From Pseudophaeobacter profundi (lineage in GTDB: Bacteria > Pseudomonadota > Alphaproteobacteria > Rhodobacterales > Rhodobacteraceae), in assembly GCF_029697505.1 (NCBI RefSeq), contig NZ_JARJEF010000001.1:558001-622000 (forward strand): 64,000 nucleotides of DNA, read 5' to 3'. Within the stretch, counting starts at the first letter, position 1; the number at the start of each line of letters is the position of its first letter. Below the pieces are notes generated by a model. It saw nothing but the letters and a program-made list of their open reading frames with translations. It was not told where the DNA came from and made no database searches. Of this stretch, positions 7,789-15,742 are shown one piece after another. Made by a program: the position numbers and the translations under genes.

Positions 7789-8328
7789 ATGCCAAAGAAG
7801 ACAGTCGTCAAAGACTATATCCGCACCATTGTTGATTTCCCCCACGAGGGCATCATGTTCCGCGATGTCACCACGCTCTTTGCCGATCCGCGCGGCTTTC
7901 GCATGGCCATCGACCAGATGCTGCACCCCTATGCCGGAGAACGGATCGACAAGGTCGTCGGGCTTGAGGCGCGGGGCTTTATCCTGGGCGGAGCCATTGC
8001 CCACCAGCTCAGCGTCGGTTTTGTGCCCATCCGAAAAAAAGGCAAGCTGCCGGGCCGCACCATCAGCCAAGACTACAAGCTGGAATATGGCGAAGCCATC
8101 GTCGAAATCCATGAAGATGCCATTCAGCCGGGCGAAAAGGTTCTCGTGGTTGATGACCTCCTCGCGACAGGCGGCACCGCCTCTGCCGGGATCAAACTGA
8201 TCGAACGCCTGGGCGGGGAAATCATTTCCTGTTCCTTTATCGTTGATCTGCCCGATCTAGGTGGCCGCAAGGTTCTGGAAAACATGGGAATGGATGTGCA
8301 CGTCTTATGCGAATTCGAGGGCGAATAG
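7789..8328 (+). CDS. apt: adenine phosphoribosyltransferase
   Basis: 179 residues, ATG start with GGAAAG upstream. The enzyme makes AMP from adenine and PRPP in the cytoplasm. The PRPP-binding loop [14 protein letters not shown] is at residues 118-131; the family segment [11 protein letters not shown] is at 58-68 and the flexible hood KKGKLPGRT at 83-91. Length is standard. It recycles adenine released by MtnP, encoded 1.3 kb upstream on the same strand. The gene ends into a gap holding composite hairpin repeats and faces the dehydrogenase gene. Confidence 0.97.
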   Translation: MPKKTVVKDYIRTIVDFPHEGIMFRDVTTLFADPRGFRMAIDQMLHPYAGERIDKVVGLEARGFILGGAIAHQLSVGFVPIRKKGKLPGRTISQDYKLEYGEAIVEIHEDAIQPGEKVLVVDDLLATGGTASAGIKLIERLGGEIISCSFIVDLPDLGGRKVLENMGMDVHVLCEFEGE

Positions 8329-8360
8329 CCTCTCATCCCTAGTTCTGACAGGGCGGTGTC

Positions 8361-8519
8361 CTCCCGCCCGTCAGGCCTCCATTCACATGGAGACCTTCCC
8401 GTTGGGCATGGCCTTTATGGCTGGAACAGCCATAAAGGCGCGCCGCGCGGATGCGCGGCGCCGGGCCCAAGTGGCCGGTCCTTCCGCAGGAAGGGCACAG
8501 GCTACGCGGGAGCGCCCCC
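8361..8519. repeat. composite hairpin repeat element, locus 1 (inverted pair of units)
   Basis: Located between the convergent apt and dehydrogenase genes. Plus-strand unit: GC stem GCGCCGCGC/GCGCGGCGC (8440-8461), GGGCCCAA (8463-8470), hairpin CCTTCC-GCA-GGAAGG (8480-8494), then CGCGGGAGCGCCCCC (8505-8519). Minus-strand unit, read leftwards: GCCCAACGGG (8407-8398), hairpin of nine pairs with one wobble (8395-8374), then CGGGCGGGAG (8370-8361). Between them lies a perfect 12-bp stem with a GAA loop (8412-8438). The same layout recurs at 23897-24143 with different stem sequences, which argues for a repeated element rather than isolated terminators. Confidence 0.75.
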
Positions 8520-8549
8520 TTTACTGCCTCGCAGGCCGTATCAAACCCG

Positions 8550-9971
8550 CTACAGCGGCAGAACCGCACCGGGGTTCATGATCCCATTAGGGTCCAGCGC
8601 CTGTTTGATCGCTCGCATCGCCGCCAGTTTCACCGGATCGCCATAGCGCTGCAGGTCGGCCACTTTCATCCGGCCTACCCCATGTTCGGCGCTGAAAGAA
8701 CCGCCCCGTTCCTGCACCAGGTCATGCACCCTGCGTTTGACATCTGCAGCAAGGTGTTCATAGTCTACTCGCGATTTTCCTGGGGCCGGAAAGACGTTAT
8801 AGTGCAGGTTTCCATCGCCGAGGTGCCCAAAGCAGTTGACCCGCATATCCCCCTCGCCCAGGGCGGCAATTGCCGCACCACCGGCCTGGATGAAATCAGG
8901 GATCTGCGAAATCGGCACCGAAATGTCATGGCTGGAGATCGAGCCGACCATGCGGTTGGCCTCGGGGATCTGTTCCCGCATTGCCCAGAGCGCCTGCGCC
9001 TGGCTTTGCGATTGCGCGATCACCCCGTCCTCGGTCAGCCCAGCCTCTAGCGCCGCTTCAAACAGGTCTGTGAGGGCCGCAACCGGATCTTGCCCGCGCG
9101 ACAGGCCGAGATCGATCAGCACCGACCAGGTGGGCGGCTCGGCAAAGGGTTGGCGCAGCTGTGGCAGGTGCTCTGCCAGAAACGCCAGCCCCTGCCGGTG
9201 CATCAGTTCAAAGGCGCTTACCCCCTCGCCCAGACGATCACGCGCCAGAGCCAACAGGGCAATCGCGGCATCGGGCGTTGGCACAACAAAGATCGCCACC
9301 CCCTGCCGGGCCGGGATTGGCGCCAGCTTAACAGTGGCTGCGGTGATCACGCCCAAAGTCCCCTCGGCGCCGATCAGCAGGTTGCGCAGGTCATAGCCGG
9401 TATTGTCCTTGCGCAGGCGGCTCAGCCCGTTCCAGATCTCGCCATTTGGCAACACGGCCTCAAGCCCAAGACAGAGATCACGGGCATTGCCATAGCGCAG
9501 CACATTGACCCCGCCGGCATTGGTGGCCAGGTTGCCACCAATCTGCGCCGTGCCTTCGGCTGCCAGCGACAGCGGAAACAGCCGGTCCTGCGCCAGGGCT
9601 GCCTGTTGCACATCGGCCAAAATGGCACCGGCTTCGGCCACCAGCACGTTTTCCTGTGGATAGACAGCCCGGATGCGCGCCATACGCTCCAGCGAGATCA
9701 ACAAGGGCGCAGCCCCTTCGGGCATGACCTGTCCACCAACCAGCCCGGTGCCGCCACCATAGGGCACCACCGGCACACGCGCGGTATTGGCTGCGCGCAC
9801 AAGGGTGGCAACCTGGTCAGTGCAGGTTGGCTTGGCCAGCAGACCCACCTGCCCCTGATAGCGGCCACGTGGCTCTTCCAGATATCGCGGTTCACATCGG
9901 CACAGTACCCCTTCTGGCAGCGCGGCAGAGAGGGTGGCAGCAAAGACAGCATCAGCGGATTTATATGTCAT
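8550..9971 (-). CDS. FAD-binding oxidoreductase, D-2-hydroxyacid dehydrogenase/GlcD family
   Basis: 473 residues, ATG start. The N-terminal FAD-binding 4 (PCMH) domain shows VPVVPYGGGTGLVGG (about residues 67-80) and EGTAQIGGNLATNAGG; the C-terminal FAD-oxidase domain shows NCFGHLGDGNLHYNVF and FSAEHGVG near residues 400-440. This architecture is shared by glycolate oxidase subunit GlcD, D-lactate dehydrogenase and D-2-hydroxyglutarate dehydrogenase. No glcE or glcF lies nearby, so a stand-alone 2-hydroxyglutarate or lactate dehydrogenase is more likely than a glycolate oxidase subunit. Electrons probably go to a flavoprotein or quinone acceptor. Substrate is undecided. Confidence 0.88.
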   Translation of the reverse strand: MTYKSADAVFAATLSAALPEGVLCRCEPRYLEEPRGRYQGQVGLLAKPTCTDQVATLVRAANTARVPVVPYGGGTGLVGGQVMPEGAAPLLISLERMARIRAVYPQENVLVAEAGAILADVQQAALAQDRLFPLSLAAEGTAQIGGNLATNAGGVNVLRYGNARDLCLGLEAVLPNGEIWNGLSRLRKDNTGYDLRNLLIGAEGTLGVITAATVKLAPIPARQGVAIFVVPTPDAAIALLALARDRLGEGVSAFELMHRQGLAFLAEHLPQLRQPFAEPPTWSVLIDLGLSRGQDPVAALTDLFEAALEAGLTEDGVIAQSQSQAQALWAMREQIPEANRMVGSISSHDISVPISQIPDFIQAGGAAIAALGEGDMRVNCFGHLGDGNLHYNVFPAPGKSRVDYEHLAADVKRRVHDLVQERGGSFSAEHGVGRMKVADLQRYGDPVKLAAMRAIKQALDPNGIMNPGAVLPL

Positions 9972-10042
9972 GCCCCTGCATCCCCAATCTGGCGCCCGAT
10001 GGCAAGCCTCTTGGTCTGGATCCTGGACAGCTCAGCCCGGCA

Positions 10043-10093
10043 GCTGTGCGATTTCACCGGGTGACTGCAAATCCACCGGTGAAATCGCACAGC
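10043..10093. repeat. perfect 18-bp inverted repeat
   Basis: GCTGTGCGATTTCACCGG at 10043-10060 is exactly complementary to 10076-10093, with a 15-base spacer. It begins ten bases downstream of the stop of the acetyltransferase gene (minus strand) and lies 72 bases or more upstream of the dehydrogenase start. There is no T-run after it in either direction, so it may be a rho-independent terminator of weak type, an RNA-stabilising 3' hairpin or the trace of a small mobile repeat. Confidence 0.85.
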
Positions 10094-10102
10094 AAATAAC
10101 AC

Positions 10103-10687
10103 TCAACCGACCTGGGTTCGCCCCCGGCGATCATGTCGCAGCGCCGCATAGAGGACATGGGTGCGCCAGCGCCCGGCAATCTGCAAATAGGACTGCGCCA
10201 CACCTTCGTATTTAAAGCCGGATTTTTCCAACAACCCGCGCGATGCGGTGTTTTCAGGCAGGCAGGCCGCCTCGATCCGGCTCAGATCAAGCTTGCCATA
10301 GGCATAGTGCACCACCGTGCCTATGGCTTCACGCATGTAGCCCTGTCGGCCAAAGGGCTGCCCCGTCCAATACCCCAGCGTTCCCGCCATCGCCGGTCCA
10401 CGCCGGATATTGTCCAGGGTGATCGCCCCGACAATCGCCTGATCTTCGCGCCGGATCAGAAACAGCGGCAACGCCGTGCCAGAAGAGATCGAGCGCTGCG
10501 CCCAATAAACCCGATTGGTAAAGGACTTGCGTCCCAAATGATCCGCCGCCCAGGCTGGCTCCCAGGGGGTAAGATAGGCCTGACTTTTCAACCGCAGCGC
10601 TGCCCAGGGCTGAAAATCCGAATGCACCGGCGGGCGCAGCGTCAGCCGCTCTGTTTCAAGTCGGAGTTTGCGACGGCTCAGCAACAT
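10103..10687 (-). CDS. GNAT N-acetyltransferase, RimJ/RimL type
   Basis: 194 residues. The N-terminus RLETERLTLRPPVHSDFQPWAAL is the standard opening of the RimJ/RimL group, and LGYWTGQPFGRQGYMREAIGTVVHYAY (about 120-146) holds the acetyl-CoA loop. ENTASRGLLEKSGFKYEGVA is the typical C-terminal segment. These enzymes acetylate N-termini of ribosomal proteins or unrelated small substrates; which one is unknown, although an S5 alanine acetyltransferase role is possible. The start overlaps the stop of the M16 peptidase gene in an ATGA, so translation is coupled and it is the last gene of the thrC run. Confidence 0.9.
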   Translation of the reverse strand: MLLSRRKLRLETERLTLRPPVHSDFQPWAALRLKSQAYLTPWEPAWAADHLGRKSFTNRVYWAQRSISSGTALPLFLIRREDQAIVGAITLDNIRRGPAMAGTLGYWTGQPFGRQGYMREAIGTVVHYAYGKLDLSRIEAACLPENTASRGLLEKSGFKYEGVAQSYLQIAGRWRTHVLYAALRHDRRGRTQVG

Positions 10688-11949
10688 CAGGCGATACGAC
10701 GCGCCTGCAGCGCAGCAAGGCTAGGGGCCCCCGAAACAGGACCATAGAGCGCCATGGCAGCGGGGGCGCGCAGGGCAAGCTCTTCGGCCATCTGGCGCAC
10801 ATCCTCGGTGCTGACCGCATCAATCAGGGCGACAGTTTCCTCCAGCGGCGGCACCCGTTCCCAGATCTGAACCAGACGTGCCAGACGTTCAGCCCGGTTG
10901 GTCGGGCTTTCCAGCCCCATCAGCATGCCTGCCTTCATCTGGGCGCGGGCGCGTTCAACCTCGGCGTCACTCATGTCTTGGGCTGCACGCTTCATCTCAT
11001 CAATGGTGATATGGGCCAGTTCTTCCAGCTGATCGCCTGCAGTACCCGCATAGATCGTGGTACTGCCAGTATCGGCATACGCGCCGGCCTGGGCGAAGAT
11101 GCTATAACACAGCCCGCGTTTCTCGCGCACCTCCTGGAACAGGCGGCTGGACATGCCCCCGCCCATAACACCCGCATAGATCTGCGCCGTATAGATCGCA
11201 TCGTCCCGATAGCCCGGGCTTTCAAAAGACAGGGCAAAATGCGCCTGCTCCAGCTCTTTTGTATGGCGCGCCTCACCGCCGGTAAACTGGGCCGGTTCCA
11301 TCACCCGGCCGGGGCGGGACTCCATATCGCCAAACAAATCTTCGGCCAATTTCACCAGAGTGGCGTGATCCACAGCCCCAGCAGCAGAAAGGATCATCTG
11401 CTCTGGCCCGTAGTGTTCATCAACAAACTGAGTCAGATCTTCGCGACTGAAGGCGCTGACCCGTTCTGCCGGGCCAAGGATGCTGCGACCAAGAGGTTGA
11501 TTATGATAGCTTTCTTCCTGCAGCCAGTCAAAGATCACATCATCCGGCGTATCCAGCGCCTGGCCGATCTCTTGCAGGATCACGCCACGCTCTACCTCGA
11601 TTTCGCGCGGATCAAACACCGGGTTGCGCAGGATGTCGGCCAAGACATCCAACGCCAGCGGCACATCATCCTTCAGCACCCGCGCATAATAGGCCGTGAC
11701 CTCGCGACTAGTATAGGCGTTGATGTAACCGCCGACATCCTCTACCGCCTCGGCGATCTGCAACGCAGACCGCCGCTTGGTGCCCTTGAACGCCATATGT
11801 TCAAGGAAATGGGCGATACCGTTTTGCTCCAGCCGCTCGTTGCGCCCACCAGCTGTGACCCAGATCCCGATAGAGGCGGATTGCAGCCCCGGCATGGACT
11901 CCGTCACCAGACGGAAGCCATTGGCAAGTTGATGTTGCTGGACGCTCAC
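10687..11949 (-). CDS. M16 family zinc peptidase (processing-peptidase-like)
   Basis: 420 residues from a GTG at 11949, ten bases after the thrC stop; upstream in-frame codons would overlap thrC deeply. The inverted zinc motif HFLEH is at residues 47-51 (GIAHFLEHMAFKGT), with the third ligand Glu in VERGVILQEI near residue 127. The length equals that of alphaproteobacterial homologues of the mitochondrial processing peptidase beta subunit. The C-terminal half (FALSFESPGYRDDAIYTAQI, MGGGMSSRLFQEVREKRGLCYSI) is the inactive M16 repeat. Natural substrates in bacteria are poorly known. Cotranscribed with thrC upstream and the acetyltransferase downstream. Confidence 0.92.
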   Translation of the reverse strand: MSVQQHQLANGFRLVTESMPGLQSASIGIWVTAGGRNERLEQNGIAHFLEHMAFKGTKRRSALQIAEAVEDVGGYINAYTSREVTAYYARVLKDDVPLALDVLADILRNPVFDPREIEVERGVILQEIGQALDTPDDVIFDWLQEESYHNQPLGRSILGPAERVSAFSREDLTQFVDEHYGPEQMILSAAGAVDHATLVKLAEDLFGDMESRPGRVMEPAQFTGGEARHTKELEQAHFALSFESPGYRDDAIYTAQIYAGVMGGGMSSRLFQEVREKRGLCYSIFAQAGAYADTGSTTIYAGTAGDQLEELAHITIDEMKRAAQDMSDAEVERARAQMKAGMLMGLESPTNRAERLARLVQIWERVPPLEETVALIDAVSTEDVRQMAEELALRAPAAMALYGPVSGAPSLAALQARRIA

Positions 11950-11959
11950 TGTTTGTTTC

Positions 11960-13348
11960 TCACTCTGTGATGTTCTTTCTGATATGGGCTTCAATGGCGC
12001 CAAGTTCATTGGCGATCTGGCTGACCCGTTCGTCGCGTTCAAACAGATCGGCCATCCGTTCAGGCAGCGCCGGATGAAGGCCAGAGGCCTCTTTGACGGC
12101 GGCAGGGAACTTGGCGGGATGGGCGGTGGCCAGGGTAATCATCGGCACCTTGGATTCGCGATGCTCTGCAGCGACCTTGACCGCCACGGCCCCATGCGGA
12201 CACAGCAACTCTCCCGACGCGGCAAGTTCAGACCTGATCGTCGCCAGGGTTTCCGCCTCGGATGCGCGGCCCGATTTATAGGTTTCGGACAGGGCCTGCA
12301 TGGCACCCTGGCTCACCTCAAATCCGCCCGACTTCAGCTCTTCCATCAATTGCGCAACCGCGCCTGCGTCCTTGTCATAGGCAAAATACAAGGCGCGTTC
12401 AAAGTTTGACGAGACCTGAATATCCATCGACGGAGAAATCGAAGGCACGGTGTCCCCCTTGTGATAGCCTGCCCCGCTCAGGCAGCGGTGCAGAATATCG
12501 TTCTGATTGGTGGCCACCACCAGGTCTTTGATCGGCAGGCCCATCTGCTTGGCGATATAGCCGGCGAAGATATCACCAAAATTACCGGTGGGCACGGTAA
12601 AGCTCACCTCGCGCGCAGGGGCGCCAAGGCTGACGGCGGAAGAGAAGTAATAGACCACCTGCGCCAGCACCCGAGCGATATTGATCGAGTTCACCCCGGC
12701 CAGCTTCACCCCGTCGCGGAACTCAAAATCATTGAACATGTCTTTGACGCGCGCCTGGCAATCATCGAAATCGCCGTCCAGCGCCAAGGCATGAACGTTC
12801 TTGTCAGCAGGCGTCGTCATCTGGCGCCGCTGCACCTCGGACACGCGACCATGCGGATAGAGAATGAAGACATCGACATTGCTGAGGCCGCGAAAGGCCT
12901 CCATCGCGGCGGATCCAGTATCGCCTGATGTCGCGCCGGCAATGGTCACCCGCTCGCCGCGCCGTTCCAGCGCCACCTGAAACAGTTGGCCGATCAACTG
13001 CATGGCAAAGTCCTTGAAGGCCAGCGTCGGGCCATGGAACAGCTCTAGCAGGAAATGGTTCGGCGCCAGCTGTTTCAGCGGCGCGCGGGCGGCATGGTTG
13101 AACCCGGCGTAGGCGCGTTCGATAATGCCGCGAAATTCGTCATCGGTGAAACAATCGCCCAAGAAAGGGCGCATCACGCGAAAGGCGGTTTCCTCGTAAG
13201 ACAATCCGGCAAGGGCTGCGATCTCTGCCTGGCTCATCTGTGGGATTTCGGCTGGCACATACAGCCCGCCATCACGGGCCAGCCCCGTCAGCATCGCGTC
13301 TTCGAATGACAGTTCGGGCGCCTGGCCACGGGTAGAGATATATTTCAT
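11960..13348 (-). CDS. thrC: threonine synthase
   Basis: 462 residues, ATG start with GAAGGT upstream. It converts O-phosphohomoserine to threonine using pyridoxal phosphate. The N-terminal segment MKYISTRGQAPELSFEDAML is typical of the longer (fungal/gram-negative) threonine synthase group; the PLP lysine is K112 in HGPTLAFKDFAMQ, and the phosphate-binding glycine loop is TVPTGNFGDIFAGYIAKQMG. The gene starts four bases after the surf1 stop, so surf1, thrC, the M16 gene and the acetyltransferase form one operon. Confidence 0.96.
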   Translation of the reverse strand: MKYISTRGQAPELSFEDAMLTGLARDGGLYVPAEIPQMSQAEIAALAGLSYEETAFRVMRPFLGDCFTDDEFRGIIERAYAGFNHAARAPLKQLAPNHFLLELFHGPTLAFKDFAMQLIGQLFQVALERRGERVTIAGATSGDTGSAAMEAFRGLSNVDVFILYPHGRVSEVQRRQMTTPADKNVHALALDGDFDDCQARVKDMFNDFEFRDGVKLAGVNSINIARVLAQVVYYFSSAVSLGAPAREVSFTVPTGNFGDIFAGYIAKQMGLPIKDLVVATNQNDILHRCLSGAGYHKGDTVPSISPSMDIQVSSNFERALYFAYDKDAGAVAQLMEELKSGGFEVSQGAMQALSETYKSGRASEAETLATIRSELAASGELLCPHGAVAVKVAAEHRESKVPMITLATAHPAKFPAAVKEASGLHPALPERMADLFERDERVSQIANELGAIEAHIRKNITE

Positions 13349-13352
13349 CGCT

Positions 13353-14027
13353 TCAACCTTCGGATTTAGCGTTTGTGCGCCATAGGAAAGAGGCAGTCAT
13401 CGCGGCCCAGATGAAGGCCAGCGAAAACCAGGTGATCGCATATTGCAAGTGGTTGTTTGGAATGCCAGCACTTGTCACGGGCTGCGGCTGAACTGCGGTT
13501 TCGGGCGACACGCTGCGCGCGACAACTAGCACTGGCTCTGTGCCCAAGCGTTTTGCCATATAGGTGACATCGCGTGCATATAGAATGTTTGTGTCCAACT
13601 CGGGCGCAGGCGTTGTCCAATCACCTTCGTCAGGCCACAAAAGGTTCCCGGTGATCGCACTGGCCCCGACGCTACGGAGCCTGCCCTTGGCCGCTGATGG
13701 CACAAAACCGCGGTCCAACAGAATCCGCCGCCCCTCCTGCGTGACAAGCGGCGCGATGATGCGATAGCCGGTCTCAGCCTCTTTGGTGACCCAGAAAACA
13801 TGCAGCTCCGGCTCCTCGATCTCTCCGCGAAGGGCCACGGCCCGGTAGGCATCACTGTCAGGGCTGGGCGCGGGAGGAAGGGGCACGGGCGCGGCCGTAA
13901 TACGTGCCTGGATCGTTGCGAGACGCTCCTCTTTCCAGGCGAGGCGCTGCACCTGCCAGATGCCAAGGCTTACCAGGGCTGCAAGCCCAAGCCCACCAAT
14001 GACCGCAAGAAAACCCAGTCGCTGCAT
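13353..14027 (-). CDS. SURF1 family cytochrome oxidase biogenesis protein
   Basis: 224 residues with a transmembrane helix at each end (about 7-25 and 200-217), the SURF1 topology. Family motifs visible are LGIWQVQRLAWKEERLATI near the first helix, ALRGEIEEPELHVF, GYRIIAPLVTQEGRRILLDRGFVP and the final NNHLQYAITWFSLA. SURF1 proteins help insert heme a into subunit I of aa3-type oxidase. It follows the ctaCBGE block but after a strong hairpin, so its level may be set separately, together with thrC, which starts four bases downstream. Confidence 0.93.
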   Translation of the reverse strand: MQRLGFLAVIGGLGLAALVSLGIWQVQRLAWKEERLATIQARITAAPVPLPPAPSPDSDAYRAVALRGEIEEPELHVFWVTKEAETGYRIIAPLVTQEGRRILLDRGFVPSAAKGRLRSVGASAITGNLLWPDEGDWTTPAPELDTNILYARDVTYMAKRLGTEPVLVVARSVSPETAVQPQPVTSAGIPNNHLQYAITWFSLAFIWAAMTASFLWRTNAKSEG

Positions 14028-14044
14028 ATCAGTCCCGTTGCCAT

Positions 14045-14077
14045 AAAAAACAGCGCATGAGTTTCCCCATGCGCTGT
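14045..14077 (-). terminator. rho-independent terminator after ctaE
   Basis: Perfect 10-bp stem (ACAGCGCATG at 14050-14059, CATGCGCTGT at 14068-14077), eight-base loop, and six T following on the minus strand. It lies 77 bases after the ctaE stop and 20 bases before the surf1 start, so it ends or attenuates the oxidase transcript ahead of surf1-thrC. Confidence 0.88.
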
Positions 14078-14153
14078 GCTTGATACGGTCTGTTGCCTGG
14101 TTTTAAAACCTCAAACATGTACCCGGTACATTCGGCCGGACACAGCTGCCAGA

Positions 14154-14966
14154 TTACATGGCAGGGGCACCCCAGAGGTAGACGGCAAAGAACAGGAACA
14201 GCCAGACGACATCGACAAAGTGCCAGTACCAGGCTGCGGCTTCAAAACCGACGTGCTGTTCAGGGGTGAAATCGCCCTTCATCGCACGGATCAGACAGAC
14301 GATCAGGAAAATGGTGCCCAGCAGAACATGGAAACCATGGAAGCCCGTCGCCATGAAGAAGTTCGAGTAGAACTCATCCTCGCCGAACTTCCAGCCCTCA
14401 TGCGCCAGCAGTTCATAATATTCATAGGCCTGCAACAGGGTGAAGAAGACGCCCAGAACGATGCCGATGGCCAGGCCCTGTACCAGCGACTTGCGGTCGT
14501 TGTCATGCACCAGCGCATGGTGCGCCCAAGTGACGGCACAGCCCGAAAGCAGCAGCACCAGCGTGTTCATCAGCGGCAGATGGAATGCATCAACGGCATG
14601 GATCGCAGGGGCGACATATTCGGTGCCGACATAGGTCTCCATCGGGTAGATCGCATGTTTGAAGAACGACCAGAACCAGGCAAAGAAGAACATGACTTCG
14701 GACATCACAAACAGGATGAAGCCGTAGCGCAGACCAATCCGGACCACTGGGGCGTGATCGCCCTCGCGGGCCTCTACGACCATTTTGGACCACCAGTCAA
14801 AGGCAGTGTACAGAACGGCAACCAGGCCGATCCAGAACATCCAGGCGGTGATGCCGTGCATCCAGAGAACTGCCCCGAAAAGCATGATGAAACCACCAAC
14901 AGACGCCATAAGCGGCAAAATCGATGGAGGCAGAATGTGAAAATCGTGATTTTTAGCGTGCGCCAT
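14154..14966 (-). CDS. ctaE: cytochrome c oxidase subunit III
   Basis: 270 residues with seven hydrophobic helices, the full subunit III topology. Typical segments are [23 protein letters not shown] at the N-terminus, [20 protein letters not shown], the conserved [16 protein letters not shown] and the C-terminal [25 protein letters not shown]. Subunit III stabilises subunit I and binds lipid in the aa3-type oxidase of the inner membrane. Last gene of the ctaC-ctaB-small protein-ctaG-ctaE run; the ctaG stop is twelve bases upstream. Confidence 0.97.
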   Translation of the reverse strand: MAHAKNHDFHILPPSILPLMASVGGFIMLFGAVLWMHGITAWMFWIGLVAVLYTAFDWWSKMVVEAREGDHAPVVRIGLRYGFILFVMSEVMFFFAWFWSFFKHAIYPMETYVGTEYVAPAIHAVDAFHLPLMNTLVLLLSGCAVTWAHHALVHDNDRKSLVQGLAIGIVLGVFFTLLQAYEYYELLAHEGWKFGEDEFYSNFFMATGFHGFHVLLGTIFLIVCLIRAMKGDFTPEQHVGFEAAAWYWHFVDVVWLFLFFAVYLWGAPAM

Positions 14967-14977
14967 TTAAGTGTCCC

Positions 14978-15577
14978 TCACCCATCGGCCTGGTTCGTGG
15001 TAAGATCTGCCCCGGTGTTTTCCCCGGTCTCGAGGGCGGCATAGCCCTCGGGCAGATCGATTTCATAAAACGTGTACGAAAGCGTGATCGTATGCACGAA
15101 TTTTCCGTCCCGGTCGGTAACAATTTCCGGGTCGACAAAGAAGGTTACGGGCATTTCCACCCGTTCCCCCGGTTGCAACACCTGCTCGGTAAAGCAGAAG
15201 CAATCGATTTTTTCAAAGAACGCACCTGCGGAATAGGGCGTCACATTGTAAGAGGCCTGGCCTGCAATAGGCCGGTCCGTTGGATTGTAGGCTTCATAGA
15301 ACGCCAGGCCGGTGTCACCGATCTGGATCTCCATTTCGCGCTGCACGGGTTTGAATTCCCAGGCAAAGTCCCGCTCCTTGGAGGCATCAAAGCGCACTGT
15401 AACGGTATCGTTCAGGATGGTGTCGGAACCGCGCGCGGCCACGCCTGTGACACCACCAAAGCCCGTGACCCGGCAGAACCAGTCATAAAACGGCACCGAA
15501 GCCCAGGAGAGCGCGCCCATGGTGATAACGACGGCCACCAACTGCAGAACCGTCTTTTGTGGACCCTGCATCGCCAT
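14978..15577 (-). CDS. ctaG: cytochrome c oxidase assembly protein CtaG (Cox11)
   Basis: 199 residues: one N-terminal membrane anchor (about 12-30) and a periplasmic immunoglobulin-like domain. The copper-binding pair is in KIDCFCFTEQ (Cys-Phe-Cys-Phe) and the family segments WASVPFYDWFCRVTGFGG and NVTPYSAGAFF are present, so the copper ligands of Cox11 are all retained. It delivers copper to the CuB site of subunit I. The start overlaps the stop of the small upstream gene as ATGA, indicating coupled translation. Confidence 0.96.
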   Translation of the reverse strand: MAMQGPQKTVLQLVAVVITMGALSWASVPFYDWFCRVTGFGGVTGVAARGSDTILNDTVTVRFDASKERDFAWEFKPVQREMEIQIGDTGLAFYEAYNPTDRPIAGQASYNVTPYSAGAFFEKIDCFCFTEQVLQPGERVEMPVTFFVDPEIVTDRDGKFVHTITLSYTFYEIDLPEGYAALETGENTGADLTTNQADG

Positions 15578-15741
15578 CAGTCCTGTACCCCCTGTTCCTG
15601 CGGAAACTGAAACCCGTTCGAGGTCACCTTGACCATAGTCAGGGCCAGCACCAGCACCACGAAACTGCCCAACAAAAGGCCGACGCCCATATTGCGGCCA
15701 AAGCGGCGTTTGTGAAGATCGTGTTCTTTATTCAAAGCCAT
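15577..15741 (-). CDS. small single-span membrane protein of the cta operon
   Basis: 54 residues from the ATG at 15741 (MALNKEHDLHKRRFGRN). The start lies two bases after the ctaB stop and the stop overlaps ctaG in an ATGA. The basic N-terminus is followed by one hydrophobic helix (about 19-38, VGLLLGSFVVLVLALTMVKV), and a short polar tail outside. Small proteins in this place of alphaproteobacterial cta operons have been suggested to aid oxidase assembly (CoxF-like); I infer this from position only. It resembles the N-terminal anchor region of Cox11 in character, though no duplication is evident. Confidence 0.75.
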   Translation of the reverse strand: MALNKEHDLHKRRFGRNMGVGLLLGSFVVLVLALTMVKVTSNGFQFPQEQGVQD

Positions 15742-15742
15742 T

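Noticed and set aside
8345-8374. Terminator for apt at CTGACAGGGCGG...CCGCCCGTCAG
   Set aside because: The stem is good but there is no T-run and it forms part of the composite element, so it was not listed as a simple terminator.
9090-10064. 324-codon plus-strand frame opposite the FAD-linked dehydrogenase
   Set aside because: Antisense to an intact family protein; composition rich in Gln, His and Arg as typical of shadow frames.
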